From Strongylocentrotus purpuratus (Eukaryota; Echinodermata; Echinoidea; Camarodonta; Strongylocentrotidae): a stretch of DNA of 64,000 nt. Of the stretch, positions 23,117 through 35,100 are shown piece after piece. Each line of letters begins with the position of its first letter. The first letter of the stretch is position 1. Under the pieces are notes generated by a model. It searched no databases and had not been told where the DNA came from. It saw only the letters and a program-made list of their open reading frames with translations. The DNA is taken from positions 7,776,242-7,840,241 of the forward strand of contig NW_022145611.1 in NCBI RefSeq assembly GCF_000002235.5. The letters are read 5' to 3'. The position numbers and the translations under genes are program-made.

Positions 23117-26100
23117 CTGGTAAAATAAATTTCATATAGGAAGAAAAAAGAATCGGGTTTAGAGGCAAAATTTGTCTTAGTTTACATTTAAAAAAGGTGA
23201 ACGTCACTACTCTGCAGGTCTGTACCTTTTTCAGAAGCTTTATTGTATTATTTCCTTTTGAAAAGTTCAATGTGTTCTAAGACAAAATGTAGGCCTCCAA
23301 GACTGGGGTTGGTATCAACGCAAGGGCAAATAATTTTCCCAACACAATTACCACATACGAGAGTTCAAAGGCACTCTTATTTTTATTTTTGTCTGATTTA
23401 AAAAGAAAATACTTATTTTATGTTCGTTTGGTAAGATAGAGGAAGATGTTAAATACTGCATTTAAAAAGAATCTACCTCAAACAACTTGCGAAGCAATCG
23501 TGTGAATTGTTAAGTGAAACTAAGAGAGATTTATCTCTTTGTATGTCTATGTATTTCTGTGGACCTGTGTATTCACACTGTCCGTCGTAAACATGCACAG
23601 AGGAGAATGGATTTTTTTTGTTTTGAAAGGGAATCATTTTATAGATCAAGAGGGCTGTAGGTTTATTTAGAGATTTGGGATTCTGAAGATGTAATACGTA
23701 GTTCTTAATAGTTTCACATACCTGAGATGGACAAGTGAGGTCGATTTTATCTGGAGACCAAGAGGTAGCCTTTGCACCGACAGGTTCCATCTGTGTTTGG
23801 ATATAATTAAAAAACAAATTAAATCAATTATATAAAATACATAGCACAATACGATAACCAAAAGCTAATTATCACCAACACATACGTTTAGCAACTTTGA
23901 CAATATTGATTATCAAAATAAGTGAACCAAGCTGTCTGTAATAGCTAGATTTATACTGCGCACATAATCTATCCCAGGGGATGTCCGAAACCCCTACAAA
24001 GTATAATGTCAAAAACATAAAGTATTTACTTTACATTTGTCAAGATAAGCATAAAGTGTTTTCATTTTGTATTTATTTAATTGTATCTATTTACCACTTG
24101 GGGAATGGAAAGTCCTCATCAGCACGAGTGCTGTTTTTCATAGAGGTCCATTAGACTGTGTCTATCATATTCGTACCATAGATTATATTTAGTGGCGCCT
24201 TTACGATCATTAGTGTGACTGGCCTTGTTGGTTCTAAGTCATTAAATGTATGGGTATGGAAATGTCTTCTATCAATGCTCAGAGTTGAATAGAAAACTCA
24301 TCAGTTTAAGGGGCAATACCACTTCTATTATGAATGTAACATAAGTTTGCAATATTGTAATGTTTCTCCTGACGCCATTGTAAGCTATACCACGAATTCT
24401 ACTGGAATCCTGCGATATCCATCGGGTTTAATTCGAACCTGGCCGTGATATAGACGCATTGTGTTAAGAAACAAAACATCAATTTTACTTTTCCCACTAT
24501 ACAATGCCAACTGTTAATGTTGACCTGATATGATTGTGTCATATGTTGTGATTTTGTTTATGGTTATAATATTTGGAACGCGCTTACAGAGATATTGAGC
24601 GATTCGATATTAGTTTTCCGACTTACCATGTTTTTCCAAAGTTCAAGACCACCTTGGGCGTGGCCCTTGGCGCTGAGATGGAAGCAGTCTGGCGCAAAGT
24701 AGGAGAAATCAGGATCACCGCTCTAATAGGAAGTGGTGGGGAAACAAAACGAAAACAATTTGGTTATGGAAGCTTCGTATGCCCATAGAAACCTAGATAT
24801 TAATCACATTTCCTTAATTACGATATTGCAATAAAACATGAAGCAAACTGTAAATGACGTATTGAAAAGGTGAAGTGAACATAATTAATGAACATCCATT
24901 ATGAACAACATCATTTTAGAAAGACAATATAATTCTGTCGCCATCTTTTCTGTATTAAAGCGGGACTGCACTACTTGTAAGTATTGGCGTCCTCTATATA
25001 GCAAACAATGCCTAAGCGGTACCTGTTGGTCCCGCATGATCCCCTTTTTCTTATGTTTATTGAGAGCTGATTTGGTGAGATAACCACCTGTTAGTGACCA
25101 AGCTGGGAGGTCTAATCTCTCCTGGCCAAACTCGTGCAGACAGGCTTTAATATCATGTTTCCATGTAATTACGAATCGGAGATAAGTTATCATTTCTATT
25201 CGAATTGAATTGTATATTTATTCAAAATTAGATTTTAGGGCTACATACTATGTAGCCCTAAAATCTAATTTTCTTTAATTTTTACTTATACTGACTATTA
25301 GTCAGTATAAGTAAAAATTAAAGAAAATAGAAATTCGATTTATTTGGCCAGTGGAAAGCTTGGATACAATACTTATAATGGTACCGGTATACCATGCCCA
25401 TGTTGGAGTTACCAAGTGGACAAAACCAACACGAGCACATAAAATGAAGGGGTTGGGGGGGGGGTATTTTACATTATCCGACAATCACACACTTTTCCAT
25501 CTATTTCACTTATTCTTTTCTCCCCTCCCACATATTTTCTCCCATTTAATGATAGGGAGGGGCGTTTACACCCCTCCCCATAGCCCCTTATAGCTACACC
25601 CGTGATCTTACCTCTGTGAGGGGGACGACTGTGTCATGTAAGAAAGGCTGTAACACAACTGTAAAATCTTCCTTATCGTCATATTGCCCGTTCGTTATTG
25701 ACTCTTCTAGCATGACCTAAAGAGGCAAATGAGAGAGAAAATCAATTTGTCATTATGGCGCCTAAAATTGCCCTTTGAAGTTTGAAATTTATTTGTTCCA
25801 CGCTTATATTTAACAGAAATCAGATTGATACAAATTGTAGAGTAACAAAATAAAACGGGTACTTAACTGAAATGAAGGGTAATTGACGGTAAATAGCAAA
25901 GTGTTTCTAACGAAGTGTAGATGCAACATTCAGTATACGAATACTGTTAAATGTGAGGAGCCTAAATAATAGGCAAAGTGTGTACAATATCAGCCTCCTG
26001 TGAAGAGTTTTATCACAAAGTCTGATCATTACTCAGTAAAATTACGAAACAGTACAGTAGTTCCGAGTCTAGGATACGTACAAGGAGAACAATAATTGGT

Positions 26101-29100
26101 GTGCAATAATTTACGAGAATGAGAACATTTGCTTTTACATTATGTCACAAATGATATGCTTAATGCTATTATTTCCCACGGGCATGTATCAAATCCTTGT
26201 ATTTGTGGCTTCGTCTTTTGCTCGTATACTGCTTAGCCCGGCCCGATCTTAAAAAACTTCTCGAAACTGTCGAAAACTTCTCGAAACTGTCGAAGATTAG
26301 CACCTTTGTTATAAGATTGAACCTTATACAAATTTTGTTAGAGTAGTCTACTTTTAACATGCCGTAAACAAATTAATGTAGTAAATGTTTATTCATACAT
26401 GCGTTTATTTATTCGTTTATATTTACCCTTATTGCTCAGTGGCTGCCGGGCTCACGATCAATTGGGCAAAAAGAATTTCCGTTTCGGTTTAATAAAATTT
26501 GGAGTGGACTATTGGGCAATTATTATTATTTTTTATTATTATATATATATATATACATATATATATATAAAATTAAAATCATACAGGTAAATGAAAATGT
26601 TCAATTAAGAAATAACAATACTGATTATTAGATTATCAAAATAACTAAGAAACAATATCACTGAATACTGGAGACGTAGAATATAAAACAAAATGAATTC
26701 TCTAATTAAAGTTTAAAAATGATGACTAAATTGGTTTTAATATTTTACTCACTTGATACACTTTGGTGAGATTATCAAAGTTGGCTCGCTCATCGGGGGT
26801 TAAAAACAATGCACATGAACAGAACGCCCTACAGCAAACAGAGGAAATGGGTGAAGTTATCACGTTTTAGAGATATAATCCTATTTCTACCAAGAGTTTG
26901 TTCGAAAGGATGCTAACAAAACGCGACTTTTTTTTATTTTGTACCTTGATAACAGGCTGATTAAACCTGTATTTGCATCCTTTCATGGTAAATTTTCGAG
27001 TGCCCCTTGTACTCCTTTGATTCAATATCAAGAAATTATTCATTAAAAACACTGAGTATTTAAGGTAGACAATGAAAGTTTAGATATGCCATATCTGAAC
27101 AATCTGAACCCCATCCAATTCAAAATTTCCGTCGTCGATCGATTCTCGTATTGTCGCTAAATAAATCATGATTTTTGGTTGATCTTTTTTCTTCAGAACC
27201 CCTGTAAGTATATTCATTTGAGGACATCTTTGTTTACTGCATTCGGGAAAAATTTTGGCAATATCGTGGGCATTTTTTTTCTGATTACCACCCCGTACAA
27301 AGTTGATTAGAGACGCCCCTTTTTATGATATCAATTTAGTAATATGAACTTACCATTGGAATATATCACATATTGGGCCCCTCAATTTCTCAACTTCAGA
27401 AACTCGAATCGTACCTATGACATTGACTATTGTGCGGGGCATCTGTAATGACAAGAACAATTTTGATCGACGAAATTAAGCAACGTAAATAATCTAGTAC
27501 ATTATTGTAATTTTTGGTTTTAGCGCCCCTTGATCATCGATATCATCATCATCATTTGTATTATTACAAGTCAAAATAAATTTAACGTAATCTGTCAAAA
27601 GAATGTTTTTATTAATAAATAGGGACTCAGTTTACGAAAAAGGTAGCAAACCCCATATCAAGTTTTACTTTTGTTATTATCATTATCATTAATATTACAA
27701 GTCGAAACCAATTCTCGAAAAGGGAAGCAACCTTCCATAGAAAATTTACCTGAGCTATAATAGCAAATAAATTTGAGGAACAGATGTTTGGAAGTTTCAC
27801 GAAATCATACAATGATAACAGGAGTCATGCAATTTGGAAACAAGCCCAAAAGAGAGAGAGAGAGAGAGAGAGAGAATCAAGATTAATATCAAGTGAAGTC
27901 AGATCCAGGTTGTTTTTTGAGATAGTCATCATGTTTCAAATAAGTCACAAAGCAGCAAAGTTTAATGGAATAATAAACACGCGTTTTTACAGCGTTTTAT
28001 ACAAAAGTATCATATTCCTTGACCATATTTATGTCCAGGATTTGTGAAAAACGCTTTAACAAGCACTATACATTTTGTAAATTAAAAAAAATATCACTTT
28101 GTTCATTAATAACGGTAACATTTAGATTATTTTTCTACATCAACGAATGAAAACAAATGTCAAAAATTGATGTCCGCACCTGATCATGAAGAATCATGAG
28201 GGCTTCATGGATATGCTTGACGTAGTTTTCTGGGGAGTAGTATTCGTTGTTCTTGCACCAGTCACAGAGATCGTTGCCTCCTATGAAGAGGGTAACGATC
28301 TTCCAGTCATTCTCGTAGTCGATCTCCGGATCAGCCTTCATCTTTGCCACCAACCAGTCCGCCTGATGAGGCATGTCGCTGTGTGTGTTGAGTAGATGAA
28401 AAAACAATAACATTTATTCTCGGGTCCGAAATACCCGCTCATCATCATCCATCTGGCTCACTCGGTGTCTCTCTAAGAAACGTGCTGGTGAATTGTCTTT
28501 TCCATCGGTTGCTGCAAAACTGTGGAACCAACTACCTACTGCTGTGCAGACGGCCTCATCTGTTGACCAGTTCAAGAAACTACTCAAGTCACATCTATTC
28601 TGCTAGTAATTACTTTATCACCAGTCTACATATACTTTTCTGATCTCTAGCTGAGAAGTGTCTAACTTTTGTTTTTAAGTGGCCCAAACATTGTGCAGCG
28701 CATGTGCAGCGCTTTGTAACTGCAATGAAAAGGCGCTATATCAAATATCTTTTGGATTGGATTGGATGGATAACAAAATAATCATTATTTTGCTTATTAA
28801 ATTATTTTGAGTCGGTCTCCGGATCGGATTCTACAACACTAACCACTGGGCTTGGTGTGACATGTAAGCGTTCATGTATTCAGAACAGAATTGAAATGTT
28901 ATTATTTGAATACAATATTGTCATTCCTGATTCCTGACTATTCTTGTCTCCAAGCTGTATACTTTTGTTGATTACAATGAGTAAATAACGTTATGACCAT
29001 GCCAACTACGTTTATAATACGCTCATATCGAGAACAAACTATATTTTTTAATATTGTTTCAAAAGCTGCAGATATAATATTCCCTTCCCTTTCCCTTGTC

Positions 29101-32100
29101 TTTTGTAGTTAGTTGACAGTGAGTATCGGTTCATGTATCCCTGTATTCTCCCTTTCCCTGTTTTAGCGTGTATTTGTATTTTATAAACTATACTTTAGTT
29201 AATTATGTCATTTGTAGTTTAAGGAGCCTATCTACAACAAGCTCTGCTTTTCCATAGGCCCGCCACTATATTTCTTAAGTTCAACTCAATGGACAATTTT
29301 ATGAATAGTGTGTACCGGTATTGTATGTACATTATATATTATAATCATTTTCAATATGTTATTACACTCTTTGTAAAATGAGATATTGTGGAAACCAATA
29401 AACAATCTATTTATCTATGTCACTGTGTTTGAAAGGTGTGAAAGAATTAAAAATGAGTCTTTTTGATAAAAAAATTATCGGATTTTTACATATTAAAGCA
29501 TTAAGCATTTTGAGTCGATCTCCGGATCGGCTTTTATCTTCTTCACGAATCACCAGGCTTGGTGAAACATGTCGCTGCGTTAGAAAAGTGAGAAAAGAAA
29601 AGTAACTATTCGGATTTCTTGAAGTATTCTATGTAAGTAATACAGCCTTGAAGAATTTTTATTTGGTCAATAACCTGGTGGTTTTTTTCGTCAAGACTAA
29701 TCAAATTGCCCCCATGCGAGTCGATGTGCTCTAAATATGAAAACATATATTAGCCAATCGCAAGAATCGTTCCAAAACAATTATTCAAGTAGGACATGTT
29801 TTTTCTTCTTCAAGATATGGTTGCGCTTGGATGTTAATGAATTGACCTATTTTTCTATACTTCTACATGTAAAAGTCGAGTGTTATATTCCAATATTTTG
29901 ATATAGCCAGTGTTGAGTCATACTGGTAGTAATAACCAAAAATTGATAAATTGATTTTCTACTGCTTTAGGAAACGGAATTATAAAGATGTTATGTATTG
30001 CTCCTTGCAATGAGTTTTTGCTCGCAAGAATTACAAAAAATTAGGAAATATTAAATGATTTTTTTTTTTTTAATTCAAGACCTTTGACGAAATCTCTTTC
30101 TTTCAGAAGCTTAATGAGATATTGTGTGTATTCTGTGTCAAAATGCAAGCGATACCAGCAGTGTAAGAACTATATTTATTTAATGATTACAGGACCTTGA
30201 GAAAATGTGAGATTGGATGTACAGATATGATGTCCAGGGTCCCATTTCACCAAACTTGTCATCAGTGACAAATTATAATTTTGGGTTATAAGCTACTGAA
30301 ATCCTTGCTTACGATCGGTCATCAGCAGATTTGTCACTGATTTTTGTCATTTGTCATTGAAAAAAGGTTTTGTGAAATGGGGCCCAGATGTATAACTTAC
30401 GCAGCTATATCTCCGGGGTGACCAACATTCAAGCTCGCATCCTTAGTGTCCCACATTCCTGTATTCACGCCATAACCTTTGAGGTCAGGATTGTACTTCC
30501 GCAAAATATCTAGGATTATATACGGATATAAAAGCCATATGAAATGAGTATTATCGTAAATAGATATTATGGTAAAATTTATTAATAACAGTCAAATAAA
30601 TGATAACAGTTTTGAAATAATATTTACATTCATTTACATGCATGATCATGAACATCGAGGTAATAAAACGATTCTTTAGAGTGTTTTATAATCTGGAGAC
30701 GTATAGGTAAACTCCACCAATCTCAATTGAATATGGAGCAATTTAAAAACAACTAAATGAAAACAAAGAAAGTAAACACCTGCATCTGTCATTCATACAA
30801 GATGTCCACCCTAAGGGAAATGTGATTGCTGAGAAATGTTTCTAGAATATAATGTTTTGTTTTTGTGTAGTTATTATTCAAACTTTTGTAAAAACATTTT
30901 AGTATATGAATTGATTTTAAATGATTGGCGTTTTCATTTAATTCTATTTCTTGATGACCCTGACGATCAAAATGTATTCCATCCACAAATCAAAATATTT
31001 TGATTAACGAATAGATTGTCATCTCCATCATCTGACCAATTTTACACAAAAACAAATCGTCTGTCAAAACAAAGTGGACTATACTTACTGGCAAGAGTTG
31101 GGTTCGTTTCAAAACTTTCATCTCCTCCATGGCTGAAATTATGAAACAAATTAAAACATTGTACTTCACGTAGTATGAAGTTTGGGGAAGAATCACAGGA
31201 ATTGATTTTTGTCCGGCGAGGTTCTATTTCGCAATTATTACAAGAGCAATACGTGGTCGTTAATGCACCAATACAAATATTTGACAGTGACTATACTGAA
31301 TATGATAAGGAGCTCGTTGGATTTCGAGGAAAAGAAGAACTTCAGATTTTACATAAATAACAATAGAAAAAGAACTGAACTAAAAAAAGAGTTTCTGCCC
31401 AACTTTCAATACTAGATGATTATATGTGAAATGAATACATGTGAAGAAATGCCGCTCTTTTGAATTTTCAAATGAATACAAAAAGGAGCACTCTAAACTA
31501 TTTTCTGAAACTATACACGAATACAGAATATTTACACATTTTTCCACTTAATCGATTTTCACCCTGACGGAAAAGACATCTACCATTAAATTCCACCATC
31601 AAAGTATTATCAACGCCCTATTTTATTTCTAAGGATAGCCACGAATAAAAACATACTAAAGCTTTTCGTCTTGAAGTCTTTAGAGTAAATGGCCATTCTG
31701 AACAAAAATACGACATCTCACAATATGAGCGCTAACTAAGGAACAAAGCATGCAAACAAATGTTTTTTTATCTTGTCTTCAAAAGATAAAATTACAAGTA
31801 CCTGAATGTTAGGCCTCTATACATATAGAGAAGTTCTGGGAGAAAGCATGCTCCAGCTCCGTTTGCTGCCTATTACAACATTACGAGAAGAAAAAAATGT
31901 AGTAAGTGGGTGGTTGACGGTGAGTGTTTAGAATGTCGGTCACCATATGATTTGCTTTGATATTTCTAAAGTCGTTCTTTGTTGGAGATTTTATGATGAC
32001 ATTTGATGCACATAATTTCTACAGGTCTTTTAAAGTCCATTTTTGACTAATGTATGTTAATAGTTATCTGTCAAGTGTGTTCCATAAACCCATTTTTTGG

Positions 32101-35100
32101 CATTCGATTTCCTTTTTGTTCTTCAATTTTGTATATCTTATAAAAACTGCCCACAAAGATTTCTTAACATGCTATTCAATCACTGCCGCTTTCTTATGTT
32201 GCAGCCTCTACATCGTTAGGTCAAACGGGTAAAGAAAATCATATGAAAATCTTACGATGAAGTATATCCTGCTTTTTTTTTTTCATGTCCACCCTGCATT
32301 TTAGCCATGCGCGTGCTGTATTATGTTCAGCACTTGATAGGAAATAATTACGATGTACATTTACAATTGTGTAAGTGATTAGCAAATTTTAAAGTGTTAA
32401 GCCTGTATAGCCACAAAAGTCATGTATCATTATCACGGTCATTTGATTCAGTATTGCTAAATCCGCACATGTTAGTGCACACACTTCGCTCCCTGAGGAG
32501 TATTTTGACCAGGAGCCATACATGTGCACGCATGCAAATTCATCTGCATTCTAACGGGTAGCCATGTAACACTTGGATGGAGAGTGGCAAATGTAGATAA
32601 AAGCCTTGCCCCAAAACCACCCGACTATGACACACCGACGACACCTATATACCTCTTTATGTTATGAACACAATATCTTATAAAGACACTTTCGTTATAA
32701 GCGGAAAGTAGAGTCGCTTTACGTTGGTGCCTTCATTAAGACAAGGGTTAGGCTATTGGTCAGTCCGATGCCTATTCTGTCCGTTCGTGTAAGAGATATG
32801 ATTTGTCAATGTACGTAAATAACGTTGTGAAGACAAGGGTTAGGCTATTGGTCAGTCCGATGCCTATTCTGTCCGTTCGTGTAAGAAATATTATTTGACA
32901 ATGTACGTAAATAACGTTATGAATTTTTATTTAAAACCACCTAATTTCAAAGTAATAACACTTTGGACAAATGTGCTTCTACTTACCGTTAATGAGTCGC
33001 CCATGGCACCAATGGCTTTGATGTCTCCTGGACGAAGTCTATGAGCTAGAAAATAAAAATCGAAAAAGCAAATTCAGAGGGAACTCCAAAGGCTCGTCCA
33101 GATACGACGCGGTAAACCGCAGCGATTTTGTATATGTTGAATAGCAACTGCGCGCAACAAAGGTCCTACGCGCCTTCACGTAGCTCTGCATTATACTGAT
33201 GCAGAAATGTGAATCGTATTACATTTCACATCATTAAAATATTTAAAAAAACCCGGTTTTGCCGCGTCATTTCTAAACAAACCTTTAGAAAAAGAACATA
33301 TGATTGAAGTAAATACATGATACATTTGTTTTTATTTATATCGATAAATCTTTACGATAACTTAACCCTAACGCTAAAACCTAACCCTAACGAAAAAACC
33401 TAACCCCGATGTTATCCTTGGCTCAATGTATAAACGTTCCTTGAAAATTTGCGCATTGAAACACTCATCAAAATGCGGCTTCCATATACAACCGGCATCA
33501 AATTAATCAAAGTGACATCATAATCTCAATAAGACGTACAAAAATAAACTGTAATAATATACATTCACAATCTCTGAAAATAATTGATACTGATTTCGAA
33601 GGGGAGTTTTTGATAGAATTGCTGAGAGCAAAAAAACAATATTTACCATGAGGGTAATTTTGTAACTACCCAACTTTGAGCATTTTTTTAAAACCCAACT
33701 TGGTTAATATTTTGCATTCTTTGATTAAGTAATTATTCTATATTTTGGACAACGTATTACTAAATTTTGATAAAACAAATGCCCTTAAATGCCCTTGAAT
33801 GCCCTTTATGGTACACAATTCACCTAATGCTGGACAATTTTAACCAATATTTTAAAAGAGTGAAGGGCATTAACACATATCATCTTACATAGGGCCAACA
33901 GAATGAGAGCGAGAATTCTTATTACCTGATGTTGGTATCTCATCAGAAGGAGGGAGGTCCTCGCAAGGAAATGTGAGTTCTTTTCCAAGAGGCTAAACTC
34001 ATATAGAGATAACAATCAAGTGATCGGAAAGGGTAGAAAGGTTTAGAGATAGTGAGAAGGAGAGGGTGAGAGAGGTATATTGGATAAGAAATAGAATGGA
34101 ATGAATGTCAAGACAACAAATGAAGATTATTTTTTTAAAGATCGAGAAATCTTTGCAGGTGAGGAATAATAATGGAGTCATACATAGCTATGTGAAATAG
34201 TGTCTCTACCGAGTTCATCTTGCTTTTGATAAAGACGTTTGTTTATATTGATGCCTATAAACCTAGTTCATTGATAAAAGCTTATCCCCCAAAACGTATA
34301 AATTTACAACAATGTACAACATTGAATATAATTTTAAAAGTAGATAAACAGCAGTTTATTGTTGAACTGTAATGACCAAGTCCAAACCTATATTAGGTAA
34401 GGCATATTTTAGCTACGAGATAGATTTGTTTTTTTTGTAATAGTTGATCAGTATTATCTTATCTCTTAATGACAGCTTGAACCTTGGTCGAAGGGTTATC
34501 TAATTAAAGATTTTTCCCTTTGAAGTATTATCAAACATAGACGCCTCTTGACCAAATACACGTATCTCAAGGAGCTATACTTGAAGTGAGAACTTTGTGT
34601 CCCTCGTAGAACTGGATGACACGGCGCCGAGCAACGATCAACAAACTTTGTATGCATCATAATCCAACGTGCATAATCACAGGTTATGACATTTAATTTA
34701 AAGTTCCCTGATTGAGGTTACCTGGCTTAATTGACAGTCATTTGAATATTGAAATCGTTTTTTTGTAGAGAATTTGTTGACCTTCCGATCGCATTGAGGT
34801 CAGACCACTCGCAAGACACTCCCCGATCTAAAGCCGATTTGGCCTCTCTCGTACTGAAAGATGGTTCGACGATTTGTTGTCTCATATCGGAAAATGGTTC
34901 AATGGTTTATTTCTCGTACTGAAAGTTGATTTGAAGGACTGCAATACCTCACAATCAGGAAGATTTATTTCTAATTATGTTCAAATTTTCATATATGTCA
35001 TGAAAATTCAATTTGTACCAAAATCAGACCGCATCAAGACTATGTAGTATGTGGTGAGCTATAAACAGTGTTATTATTGGGTCCACGTATATGGGTGCAC

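Noticed and set aside
33363..33410. Telomere-like CTAACCCTAACG motifs
   Set aside because: Only a few imperfect units inside an intron; too short and irregular for an interstitial telomere.
34730..34960. Slightly GC-richer stretch upstream of copy B exon 3
   Set aside because: No open exon with matching phase and no protein similarity recognised.
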